This document shows, piece after piece, positions 1-6,992 of a stretch of DNA of 10,984 nucleotides. Location of the stretch: NCBI GenBank assembly GCA_026712885.1, contig JAPOPO010000284.1, forward strand, positions 1-10,984, given 5' to 3'. The stretch is from Rhodospirillales bacterium (GTDB lineage: Bacteria > Pseudomonadota > Alphaproteobacteria > UBA828). Position 1 is the first letter of the stretch, and every line of letters starts with the position of its first letter. The notes under the pieces were generated by a model that was not told where the DNA came from, made no database searches, and saw nothing but the letters and a program-made list of their open reading frames with translations. The position numbers and the translations under genes are program-made.

Positions 1-2
1 CG

Positions 3-443
3 CCGGAGGACGTGCTGGTGCTGCGCAACGCAGGCCCCAAGGGCGCACCGGGGATGCCCGAGGCCGGCTACATCCCGATCCCCCGCAAGCTCGCTCGCCA
101 GGGTGTGACCGACATGGTGCGGCTCTCGGACGCGCGCATGAGCGGCACCGCCTTCGGCACCATCGTGCTCCACGCGACGCCCGAGGCCGCCATCGGCGGC
201 CCGCTCGCGCTGGTGGAGAACGGCGATCGGATCACGCTGGACGTGACGGCGCGGTCGCTGACGCTGGACGTGCCGCAGGCGACGCTCGATGAACGCCGGG
301 CGGCGTGGCGCCCGCCGCCCCCGCCGGAAGGCGCGGAGCGCGGCTATCTTGCGCTCCACCTCGCCCACGTGGAGCAGGCGGACCGCGGCTGCGATCTGGA
401 CTTCCTCTCCGCCCCGCGCACCGGCGCCGTGGTGCCGGTCTAG
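3..443 (+). CDS. IlvD/Edd-family dehydratase, C-terminal part (5' end outside window)
   Basis: This is the last 146 residues of an iron-sulfur dehydratase that removes water from dihydroxy acids or sugar acids to give 2-keto-3-deoxy acids. The reading frame is open from base 3 to the TAG at 441-443 and runs off the left edge, so the true start and the cluster-binding cysteines (which lie N-terminally in this family) are not visible. Fragment residues 9-20 (NAGPKGAPGMPE) and 41-49 (LSDARMSGT) are hallmark motifs. The serine of DARMSG is the position proposed as catalytic base in L-arabinonate dehydratase. The C-terminal tail, with ERGYLALHLAHVEQADRGCD and then LDFL, resembles sugar-acid (arabinonate-type) dehydratases more than the branched-chain amino acid enzyme IlvD, as I remember these families. 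Family confidence is high; substrate is a guess. It converges with the HAD gene, leaving only 10 bp. Confidence 0.88.
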   Translation, partial: PEDVLVLRNAGPKGAPGMPEAGYIPIPRKLARQGVTDMVRLSDARMSGTAFGTIVLHATPEAAIGGPLALVENGDRITLDVTARSLTLDVPQATLDERRAAWRPPPPPEGAERGYLALHLAHVEQADRGCDLDFLSAPRTGAVVPV

Positions 444-453
444 GAACTGGAGG

Positions 454-1095
454 TCAGCCGTCCAGCAAGCCCGCGAGGTCCGGCAGGCTGGGAACCACGG
501 CGAGCGGCGCCCCCTTGGCGAAGAACGCCGCCTCACCGATGCCGACGAAGGGGATGTGAGCCTTCGCGGCCTCGCGCATGTCGGCTTGCGAATCGCCCAC
601 GAAGAGCGCATCCGCCGGCGCGATGGCGCGAGCCTCCAGGACTCGCCCCATATGGATGTGTTTCGGCGTCTCGCGCGTCGCCCCGTGAACCGAGGCGAGG
701 AAGGGCGCGAGGCCCAGGCGCTCAAGCTGCCGCTGGGCTTCCTCCTGCGGCACGCCTGTCACCACCGCGACGAGCCGCTTCGCCGCCTGGCCTTCGATGA
801 AGCCGTGGACGCCGGGGAAGAGGCCGATGGCCGCGTTGATGGCGTCGATGCGGGCGAGAAACACGCCCAGGATGCGCTGGCGCGTGGCCTCGTCGAGCGG
901 CGCCCCGATCAGGTCCTCGTAGATGCGGTCGAAAATGAGCTCCCGGCCGCTCCCGGCGTGGCGCCTGAAGCCGTCGGCGACCCCGGCGCGATCCTGCGTG
1001 TAGGGCGCGAAAGCATCGGCCAGGGCCTCCGCCTTGGCCCCCATGCTGTCGGCGATCACGCCGTCATAGTCGAGAAACAACACCTTGACGCCCAT
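454..1095 (-). CDS. HAD-superfamily hydrolase (phosphatase-like)
   Basis: A 213-residue haloacid-dehalogenase-fold hydrolase, probably a cytoplasmic phosphatase for a small phosphorylated metabolite. All four HAD motifs are present: motif I DYDGV with nucleophile Asp9 and Asp11, motif II VVTG with Thr113, motif III Lys145 (TPKH), and motif IV GDSQAD at 167-172. The helical segment between motifs I and II (about residues 20-95) is a typical C1 cap, as in Gph/beta-phosphoglucomutase-type members. The ATG at 1095 was chosen because the conserved strand (VKVLFLDYDGV) begins right after it. Longer in-frame starts at 1134 and 1188 would add an unconserved Arg-rich tail, and the one at 1188 would run into the divergent gene. 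A weak GGCGGAG lies upstream. Being divergent from a D-2-hydroxyacid dehydrogenase, phosphoglycolate is a conceivable substrate, but nothing in the sequence proves it. Confidence 0.87.
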   Translation of the reverse strand: MGVKVLFLDYDGVIADSMGAKAEALADAFAPYTQDRAGVADGFRRHAGSGRELIFDRIYEDLIGAPLDEATRQRILGVFLARIDAINAAIGLFPGVHGFIEGQAAKRLVAVVTGVPQEEAQRQLERLGLAPFLASVHGATRETPKHIHMGRVLEARAIAPADALFVGDSQADMREAAKAHIPFVGIGEAAFFAKGAPLAVVPSLPDLAGLLDG

Positions 1096-1173
1096 CTGCC
1101 GCGCTCCGCCCTCGCCGTTTGACCTGCGCGCCATAGTGCCGCAAAACCGCACCCCTGCCGAACGGAGTGCACG
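1096..1173. promoter_or_regulatory. Divergent intergenic region between HAD and FAD-oxidase genes
   Basis: These 78 bp must carry the starts for both divergent genes. On the plus strand a TTGACC at 1119-1124 resembles a -35 box. The best -10 at 17-bp spacing (CAAAAC, 1142-1147) matches only half of the consensus, so the exact promoter is uncertain. The flavoenzyme has GGAG at 1164-1167, six bases before its ATG. No clear operator palindrome was seen. Confidence 0.35.
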
Positions 1174-2571
1174 ATGACGGCACCTCACGAGAGGCTGCGG
1201 GCGAGGCTCGGCGACCCGGCGCTCTATCTCGACGACCCCGCCGATACGGCCCGCTACGCCAGGGACTGGATCGGCAAGTACGTCGGCACAGCGCCGCTGG
1301 TGGTGCGCCCGCGCACGACCGAGGAGGTGGCGGCGGTGCTGGCGGCCTGCACCGAGCTCGACGTGCCCGTGGTACCCCAGGCCGGTAACACCGGGATGGT
1401 CGGTGGCGGCGTGCCGCGCGCGGGCGAGGTGGTGCTGAGCGTCGAGCGATTGAACGCGATCCAGGCCTTCGACGAGGCCTCGGCGGCCGTCACGGTTCAG
1501 TCCGGCGTCGTGCTGGAGACGCTGCAGGGCTATCTCGCCGGGCGCGGCTACGACATGCCGGTGGACCTCGGCGGGCGCGGGTCATGCCAGATCGGCGGCA
1601 TGATCGCGACCAACGCCGGCGGGGTGAAGGTGCTGCGCTACGGCCACATGCGGGAGCAGGTGCGCGGGCTCGAGGTCGTGCTGGCCGACGGCACCGTGGT
1701 GAGCGGCCTCAACATCCTGAAGAAGAACAACACCGGCCTCGACCTGAAGCAGGTCTTCATCGGCTCGGAGGGGACGTTGGGCGTCATCACCCGCGCCGTG
1801 CTCCAGGTGCAGCCGGCGCCGGAGGCGTTTCAGACCGCGCTCGCCGGCCTCAGCAGCCGCGACCTCTTGCCCGCCCTCTTGCAGGCGGCGCGGGCGCGCT
1901 TCCCCCGCCTCTCCTCCCTGGAGTTCGTCGACGGCAAGACCGTGGCCTACGTGCGGGCGGCGGATCCGGACCTTCGCATCCCGCTCGACGGCGACCACGC
2001 GAGCCTCGTCGTGATCGAAGAGGAATCCGCGTCGGGCGAGGCCGCGGGCGAGGCCTTCGCTACGGGACTGGAGAGCCTGCTGGAGGACGGGTTGATCGCC
2101 GACGCCGTGGTCGCGGGCTCGGAGGCGCAGGCGCGGGCGATCTGGCGCGTGCGCGAGGCGCCGACGGAAGCGGTCAGCCGCCGCGGGCTCACCCACAAGT
2201 TCGACGTGACCGTGCCGCCCGGCGTGATTCCCGCCTTCCTCGGCGAGATGGAGGCGCTGGCCGAGGGGTTCGCGGGCGTGCGGGTGGTGCTCTTCGGCCA
2301 TCTCGGCGACGGCAACGTCCACGTCAACATGGCGCAGGAGCCTGGGCTCGCCGACGACGACTTTCTTGCCATGGAATCCGCGCTGGCCGATGCGATCTAC
2401 GGCGCGGTCCACGGCCGAGCGGGCAGCATCAGCGCCGAGCACGGCATCGGCGTGATGAAGCGCGCGTACCTTTCGCTTGCTCGCACGCCCGCGGAGATCG
2501 CGTTAATGCGCACGCTGAAGCGCACGCTCGACCCCAAGGGCATCCTCAACCCCGGCGTGATCCTGGAGTAA
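1174..2571 (+). CDS. FAD-linked D-2-hydroxyacid dehydrogenase (D-2-hydroxyglutarate dehydrogenase/GlcD-like)
   Basis: A 465-residue flavoenzyme of the FAD-binding-4/FAD-oxidase-C family that oxidises a D-2-hydroxy acid to its 2-oxo acid, passing electrons to a carrier. The N-terminal PCMH-type FAD domain (about 35-215) contains PQAGNTGMVGG (68-78), the Gly-rich DLGGRGSCQIGG (131-142), ATNAGG (145-150) and IGSEGTLGVIT (196-206). The C-terminal substrate domain has IWRVREAP with the Arg pair (325, 327), HKFDVTVP with Lys342, and the metal site HLGDGNVH (His376, His383) plus AEHG (Glu422), equivalent to the zinc ligands of human D2HGDH. The end, LDPKGILNPG, is typical and the length is normal. 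A single chain without glcE/glcF neighbours argues for a D2HGDH- or D-lactate-type enzyme rather than the GlcDEF complex. GGAG six bases upstream supports the ATG. It converges with the aminotransferase across 23 bp with no evident terminator. Confidence 0.9.
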   Translation: MTAPHERLRARLGDPALYLDDPADTARYARDWIGKYVGTAPLVVRPRTTEEVAAVLAACTELDVPVVPQAGNTGMVGGGVPRAGEVVLSVERLNAIQAFDEASAAVTVQSGVVLETLQGYLAGRGYDMPVDLGGRGSCQIGGMIATNAGGVKVLRYGHMREQVRGLEVVLADGTVVSGLNILKKNNTGLDLKQVFIGSEGTLGVITRAVLQVQPAPEAFQTALAGLSSRDLLPALLQAARARFPRLSSLEFVDGKTVAYVRAADPDLRIPLDGDHASLVVIEEESASGEAAGEAFATGLESLLEDGLIADAVVAGSEAQARAIWRVREAPTEAVSRRGLTHKFDVTVPPGVIPAFLGEMEALAEGFAGVRVVLFGHLGDGNVHVNMAQEPGLADDDFLAMESALADAIYGAVHGRAGSISAEHGIGVMKRAYLSLARTPAEIALMRTLKRTLDPKGILNPGVILE

Positions 2572-2594
2572 TGTCGGCGACGTAAGGGCGGCGG

Positions 2595-3944
2595 TCAGCC
2601 GAGGTTCCGGTCCGCCACTACTTCGCGAATCGCCTGCTCCGCCACATCGACGCAGCGATCCACCATCTCTCGCGTCGCGATGAGCGCCGGCCCGAACTCG
2701 ATCGCCGTGCCCTCTTCGCCGCCGAGCACGCCGAGATCGGCCATGCGCCGCGTGATCGCCTTCACCGTGTCGTCGGTGAACGGCGCCTTGGTTGTCTTGT
2801 CGCAGGTGAAGTCGATGCAGGTCCACATGCCGAGCCCGCGCACGTCGCCCACGATGGGGAGGTCGCGCAGCCGCTGCATCCGGTCGAGGAAGTAAGCGCC
2901 GGTCTCGGCCCCGCGCTCGATCAGGTTGTCGCTCTCCAGGATGTCGATGGTGGCGAGCGCCGCGGCGCAGGCGCCGGGGTGGCCGTTATAGGTCTGCACG
3001 TGGGTGAACACCGGCAGCGCGTCGGCCACCTTGCGGCTCGCCGTCGACGCGCCGAGCGGGAAGTAGCCGGCGGTGATCGCCTTCGCCGTGCTCATGATGT
3101 CGCACTCGACGCCCCAGTGTTCCAGCGCGAACCAGCGCCCGGTGCGGCCGAAGCCGCAGATCACCTCGTCGCCGATCAGCAGCACGTCGTACTTGTCGCA
3201 GACCTCCCGCACGCGGGCGAAGTAATCGTCCGGCGGCACCTGAACGCCGTCGCCCTGCATCACCGGCTCGGCGATGAAGGCGGCGACCGTCTCCGGCCCC
3301 TCGTGGACAATGTGCTGCTCCAGGTAGTCCACACAGAAATCGCAGACCTCGGACGGGTCCATGCCGAAGGGAGTGCGGTAGAGGTTCGGCGCCGGGATGC
3401 GGCTGAAGCCGGGCACGCCGGGCTCGGTGATGGCGCGGGTGCCGAGATAGTCGGTGCTGCCGATCACGCCCATGGTGGCGCCGTGATAGGAGTCCCAGCG
3501 CGAGATGATCTTGTGCGCGCGCGGCTTGTCGCCCTTGGCTGCGTGGTACTGCTTGGCGAGCTTGATCGACATCTCGTTCGCCTCCGACCCGCTGCCGGCG
3601 AACACCGTCGCCGTGAGCGAGCCCGGTGCGAGCTCGGCGATCTTGGCCGAGAGCCGGATGGTGACGTCGGCGACGTTGGCGAAAGTGCCCGCATAGTGGA
3701 GCGACATCAGCTGGTCGTAGATCGCGCGCGCAATGCGCTCCTGCCCGTAGCCGAGCGAACTCGCCCGGGTCTGGGTGCTCATCATGTCGAGGTAGGTCTT
3801 GCCGCCTGCGTCGGTGATCTCCATGCCGTCGGCACTCGAGAAGATCATCGGACCGTCGGTGCGCATGTCCTGCTTGGTCGCGAGCGGGAACAGGTAATAG
3901 TCGAGCGCATCGCGGGTCAGCGCGTCGAGATTGGAGGCGTCCAT
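2595..3944 (-). CDS. Class III (PLP-dependent) aminotransferase
   Basis: A 449-residue fold-type I, class III aminotransferase (omega-amino acid, amine or taurine:pyruvate-like group). Visible signatures are GSGSEAN (117-123, PLP phosphate loop), YHGATMG (153-159, ring stacking), GDEVICGFGRTG (258-269, with Asp259 for the pyridine nitrogen), and STAKAITAGYFPLGA with Schiff-base Lys288. The C-terminal QTYNGHPGACAAA and VRGLGMW motifs are also as expected. The start at 3944 is set by GAGGAG (3952-3957) seven bases upstream and by the end of similarity; the frame stays open to 4361 but only as an Arg/Ser/Pro-rich shadow of the gene upstream. The active-site segment MMSTQTRASSLGYG (54-67) differs from the common GLWCVNxGYG pattern, so the amino donor may be unusual. 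It is probably co-transcribed with the FemAB-like gene 94 bp upstream. Substrate unknown. Confidence 0.92.
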   Translation of the reverse strand: MDASNLDALTRDALDYYLFPLATKQDMRTDGPMIFSSADGMEITDAGGKTYLDMMSTQTRASSLGYGQERIARAIYDQLMSLHYAGTFANVADVTIRLSAKIAELAPGSLTATVFAGSGSEANEMSIKLAKQYHAAKGDKPRAHKIISRWDSYHGATMGVIGSTDYLGTRAITEPGVPGFSRIPAPNLYRTPFGMDPSEVCDFCVDYLEQHIVHEGPETVAAFIAEPVMQGDGVQVPPDDYFARVREVCDKYDVLLIGDEVICGFGRTGRWFALEHWGVECDIMSTAKAITAGYFPLGASTASRKVADALPVFTHVQTYNGHPGACAAALATIDILESDNLIERGAETGAYFLDRMQRLRDLPIVGDVRGLGMWTCIDFTCDKTTKAPFTDDTVKAITRRMADLGVLGGEEGTAIEFGPALIATREMVDRCVDVAEQAIREVVADRNLG

Positions 3945-3951
3945 TCGATCT

Positions 3952-3957
3952 CTCCTC
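3952..3957 (-). promoter_or_regulatory. Ribosome binding site of the aminotransferase
   Basis: The minus strand reads GAGGAG seven bases before the ATG at 3944. It decides the start against the much longer open frame that reaches 4361. Confidence 0.75.
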
Positions 3958-3960
3958 AGG

Positions 3961-3981
3961 GCCGGCGGATCGGATGCCGGC
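3961..3981 (-). repeat. Paired GCCGGC palindromes before the aminotransferase RBS
   Basis: GCCGGC occurs at 3961-3966 and again at 3976-3981 with nine bases between. Because the unit is self-complementary, the pair can form a 6-bp hairpin in the mRNA, starting right next to the aminotransferase ribosome binding site. The wider units (GCCGGCGGATC and GCCGGCGATC) also form an imperfect direct repeat with a 15-base period. It could be an operator or leader hairpin, or chance in GC-rich DNA. Confidence 0.35.
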
Positions 3982-3997
3982 GATCTTGGTGCGCCGT

Positions 3998-4019
3998 GGT
4001 GCCGCGCGCAAGCGGCACC
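3998..4019 (-). terminator. Inverted repeat after the FemAB-like gene, possible weak terminator
   Basis: GGTGCCGC (3998-4005) and GCGGCACC (4012-4019) are perfect complements with a six-base loop. This gives an 8-bp GC-rich hairpin 20 bases past the stop of the FemAB-like gene and before the aminotransferase. No T-run follows on the minus strand, so a classical intrinsic terminator is not supported. A partial terminator, an RNA-processing or stabilising hairpin, or an operator are all possible. Confidence 0.4.
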
Positions 4020-4038
4020 CCGCGATCGAAGCGCCCGC

Positions 4039-5268
4039 TCACGCCGCGTCGTCGCTCTGGCGAAAGGGTCCGTGCCGCTCCAGCACGGAGATCTCGCGGT
4101 CGATCTCCCGGGTCTCGTGGTCGAGATAGTGAGCGACCGCATCGCGCAGGCTCTCGTTGGCGACCCAGTGGGCGGAGTAGGTGGGCACCGGCAGGTAGCC
4201 GCGCGCGAGCTTGTGCGGACCCTGGGCACCGGCCTCGACCCGCTTGAGCCCGTGGTCGATGGCGTAGTCGATGGCGCGGTAGTAGCAGGCCTCGAAATGC
4301 AGGAAGCGATGATCCTCGATGGCACCCCAGTTGCGGCCGTAGAGCGCATCCGAGCCCGCAAGGTTGAGCGCGCCCGCGATGGGCTGGCCCGCGCGCTCCA
4401 CCATCACCAGCACCACCGCATCGGCCATGCGCTCGCCGAGCAGGCTGAAGAATTCGCGCGTGAGGTAGGGCACGCCCCACTTGCGGCTGCCGGTCGCCTG
4501 ATAAAATGCGAAGAAGGCGTCCCAGTGGCGCTCCTCGATTTCGCTCCCCGTCAGCGCGTTGATCGCGAGGCCTGAGTCCGCCACGGCCTGCCGTTCCTTG
4601 CGAATCTGCTTGCGCTTGCGCGAGGCGAGGCTCGCGAGGAAATCGCCAAAACTCTCATAGCCCTCGTTGAGCCAGTGGAACTGGATGCCGGTGCGTTGCA
4701 GAAGCCCGGCGTCCCCCATCAGGTCGAACTCGTCCTCGGTGGGAAAGGTGATGTGCACCGAAGACACGTCGATCTGGTCGCAAATGCCGACACAGGTGGA
4801 GAGCAACGCCGTCCGCACCTCTTCCGCACCCGGCCCCGGCGGCGCCAACAGGCGCGGTCCGGTCACCGGCGTAAACGGGACCGAGACCTGGAGCTTGGGG
4901 TAGTAGCGGCCGCCCGCGCGCTCGAACGCATCAGCCCAGCCGTGGTCGAAGACGTATTCGCCGTAGGAATGGTTCTTGAGATACATCGGCACGGCGCCGA
5001 GGACGGCGCCTTGCGGAGTCTTGAGGACGATGTGTCGGGGGTGCCAGCCGGTCTCCGTCGTGCTCGATCCGCTCTCCTCCAGCGCGGACAGAAAGGCGTA
5101 GCGGACGAAGGGGTTGTCGCGGCCGGCGCAGCGGTCCCAGGCATCCGCATCCACCTGTGTAATCGAGCTTAGAACATGCGCTTCGACCGGCGCTTCCTCC
5201 GGCGCCGGGCCATCCTCGCCGGCCTCCGCCGCGTCGTCCGTCTCGTCGTGGCCGGCGGCCATGGTCAC
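4039..5268 (-). CDS. FemAB-like / DUF482 N-acyltransferase-fold protein
   Basis: A 409-residue protein of the FemAB-like family (Pfam DUF482, GNAT-related fold), widespread in proteobacteria and poorly characterised; an acyl- or aminoacyl-transfer role is presumed from fold. Family marks are NPFVRYAFLSALEESG (52-67), the basic RKRKQIRKER (217-226), and the C-terminal block FEACYYRAIDYAIDHG (325-340) followed by EAGAQGPHKLARGYLP (345-360). No signal peptide or membrane segment is seen, so it is probably cytoplasmic. Residues 8-29 are strikingly acidic (10 Asp/Glu, no Lys or Arg) and look disordered. The GTG start at 5266-5268 overlaps the TGA of the ThDP enzyme (5265-5267) as GTGA, which suggests translational coupling. 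An ATG two codons later (5262) is the alternative start, and neither has a strong Shine-Dalgarno. Substrate unknown. Confidence 0.88.
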   Translation of the reverse strand: MTMAAGHDETDDAAEAGEDGPAPEEAPVEAHVLSSITQVDADAWDRCAGRDNPFVRYAFLSALEESGSSTTETGWHPRHIVLKTPQGAVLGAVPMYLKNHSYGEYVFDHGWADAFERAGGRYYPKLQVSVPFTPVTGPRLLAPPGPGAEEVRTALLSTCVGICDQIDVSSVHITFPTEDEFDLMGDAGLLQRTGIQFHWLNEGYESFGDFLASLASRKRKQIRKERQAVADSGLAINALTGSEIEERHWDAFFAFYQATGSRKWGVPYLTREFFSLLGERMADAVVLVMVERAGQPIAGALNLAGSDALYGRNWGAIEDHRFLHFEACYYRAIDYAIDHGLKRVEAGAQGPHKLARGYLPVPTYSAHWVANESLRDAVAHYLDHETREIDREISVLERHGPFRQSDDAA

Positions 5269-6992
5269 TGCATCTTGGCGCCCGAGGCCGCGAGGTCACG
5301 CATGTCGGTCTTGAGGTGGATCAGCGCGGGGCCTTCGGCAGCCAATGCCCCCTCCAGGGCCGGCGCGAAGGCCTCGGTGGTCTCGACCGTCCAGGCATCG
5401 GCGCCCCAGGCGCGCGCGGCGGCTGCGAAATCGGGGCTGTGGAGGGCGACTCCATAGGTCGCATCGGCACCGTAGCGGTTGTACTGGTGCATGGCGATGG
5501 TGCCGTAGATGCCGTTGTCACACACCAGCACGACGATCGGCAGGCGGTTGCCGACTGCCGTAATCAGCTCCTGCCCGGTCATGCCGAAGCCGCCGTCGCC
5601 GGCGAGCGCCACGATCCGCTTGCCGGGCCGGGCGAGCTGGGCACCGATCGCGCCGGGCACGCCGTAACCCATCGCGCCCACCGAGGGCGCGGCCTGGGAC
5701 AGCGGATGCTCGTAAGGAAAGTGCCGCAGCAGCCAGGTCGAGAAGTTGCCTGCGTCGTTGACGATTGTGGCGTCCTGAGGCACCCGCTCGGCGAGCGTCT
5801 GCACCACCGAGGCGAGATCGACCGTGCCCAGCGCCGGCCCGGCGGACTCGTGCCGGAACCCGTCGAACGCCGCGCGCTGCGCCGCGCGCCAGGCGCTGCG
5901 GGGGGCAGGCGGAGCCTCCGGCGCAGCGGCGACAAGGCCGTCCAGAAGCGGCCCCACATCGGCGCAGACCTGCAGGCCGGCCCCGGCGGCAGCCAGCGCG
6001 TCCGCGTCCGGATAGACGTGGACCACGAAGCGGGCCTCGTGGATCACGCGGTCGTCGACCGTCGTGGCGAGGTCGAGCCGGGTGCCGAGCGCGAGCAGGA
6101 GGTCCGCCTCGGCAAGCAGGTCCTCCTGATAGGGCGGGAGCGCGAGGCCGAGCGTCCCCAGATAGGCGGGGGGCGCGCACGGCACCACCCCCTGCTGACG
6201 GAAGGAGCTGAGCACGCCCACGCCATAGGCCTCGGCGAAAGCGGCGAGCGCCTCGTTGGCGCCCTCGAATCCCACCATCTCGCCCGCGACCGCGACGGGA
6301 CGCTCGGCCTGCGCGATGCGCTCGGCGATGGCACGGATGTCGTCGGGCGCGGGCAGCACGGCGCGGCGCGCGCGGGGCTGCGGTGCCGGCGCCTCGTGGG
6401 TCTCGCCTTCGGTCACGTCTTCGGGGAGCGCGACCGCGACCGGTCCCGGCCTGCCGTCCACGGCGATGGCGAAGGCCTCCGCCGCAGCCGCCGCGACTTC
6501 GTGCGGCGTGTGCGGCTCGAACACCGCCTTGGTCATCGGCCCCAGCATGCGGTGATAGTCGATCTCCTGAAAGGACTCGCGGCCCCGCTGATCCGACGGA
6601 ACCTGGCCGATGAAGAGCACGAGCGGCACCGAATCCTGGCGCGCGGTGTGAATACCGATGGAACCGTTGGTGGCGCCGGGCCCGCGGGTCACGAAGGCGA
6701 CGCCCGGCTTGCGCGCGAGTCGGGCGTAGGCGCAGGCGGCGAAGGTGGCACCGGACTCGTGGCGCGTGATGACGAAGCGCAGCCGCTCCTGCGCTGCCCG
6801 CAGCGCCTCCAGCACGGCGAGGTAGCTCTCGCCCGGCACACCGAACGCGGTATCGACGCCGTGGTCGAGAAGAGTCGCGACCAGCGCATCGCCACCGGTG
6901 TAGGCGCGGTTCGCCAGTTCCCGCCGCTGCGCAGAGCCCGCGCCGGCCCATTGCCGACGTCTGGTCTTTCGCGCCTGGATCGAGCTCGCCAT
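5265..6992 (-). CDS. ThDP-dependent acetolactate-synthase-like enzyme (decarboxylase/lyase)
   Basis: A 575-residue thiamine-diphosphate enzyme with the three-domain layout of acetolactate synthase: N-terminal Pyr domain (about 31-200), central domain (215-355) and C-terminal PP domain (390-560). Glu79 in TRHES is the cofactor-activating glutamate. GDGGFG (465-470) through DNG (492-494) is the ThDP-Mg motif, with Asp466 and Asn493 as metal ligands. The stretch after Asn493, GIYGTIAMHQ, lacks the MVRQWQ-type tryptophan of true anabolic acetolactate synthase, and no ilvN-like regulatory gene follows. A 2-oxo acid decarboxylase or carboligase with another substrate is therefore more likely. The start is fixed by GGAGGAGG (6996-7003) before the ATG. 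The first 29 residues form an extra Arg/Lys-rich tail (8 basic) ahead of the conserved domain. First gene of the unit leading to the FemAB-like protein and aminotransferase. Confidence 0.9.
   Translation of the reverse strand: MASSIQARKTRRRQWAGAGSAQRRELANRAYTGGDALVATLLDHGVDTAFGVPGESYLAVLEALRAAQERLRFVITRHESGATFAACAYARLARKPGVAFVTRGPGATNGSIGIHTARQDSVPLVLFIGQVPSDQRGRESFQEIDYHRMLGPMTKAVFEPHTPHEVAAAAAEAFAIAVDGRPGPVAVALPEDVTEGETHEAPAPQPRARRAVLPAPDDIRAIAERIAQAERPVAVAGEMVGFEGANEALAAFAEAYGVGVLSSFRQQGVVPCAPPAYLGTLGLALPPYQEDLLAEADLLLALGTRLDLATTVDDRVIHEARFVVHVYPDADALAAAGAGLQVCADVGPLLDGLVAAAPEAPPAPRSAWRAAQRAAFDGFRHESAGPALGTVDLASVVQTLAERVPQDATIVNDAGNFSTWLLRHFPYEHPLSQAAPSVGAMGYGVPGAIGAQLARPGKRIVALAGDGGFGMTGQELITAVGNRLPIVVLVCDNGIYGTIAMHQYNRYGADATYGVALHSPDFAAAARAWGADAWTVETTEAFAPALEGALAAEGPALIHLKTDMRDLAASGAKMQ

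Noticed and set aside
444..465. CTGGA/TCCAG inverted repeat (447-451 and 461-465) at the convergent dehydratase/HAD junction as a terminator.
   Set aside because: Only a 5-bp stem with a 9-base loop and no T tract on either strand.
1096..1188. Longer HAD protein starting at 1188 or 1134.
   Set aside because: The added residues are Arg-rich and precede the conserved first strand; the longest form would overlap the divergent flavoenzyme start.
2979..4247. A 422-codon open frame opposite the aminotransferase.
   Set aside because: Shadow of the class III aminotransferase, and it also runs across the intergenic gap into the next gene's antisense strand.
3945..4361. N-terminal extension of the aminotransferase frame by 139 codons.
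   Set aside because: The extra part overlaps the FemAB-like gene in another frame, is Arg/Ser/Pro-rich, and the real start has a good Shine-Dalgarno at 3952-3957.
2595..6992. A taurine degradation module (Tpa aminotransferase plus sulfoacetaldehyde acetyltransferase Xsc).
   Set aside because: The pairing of aminotransferase and ThDP enzyme suggested it, but the ThDP protein's N-terminal and cofactor regions do not resemble Xsc, and no taurine transporter or pta is present.
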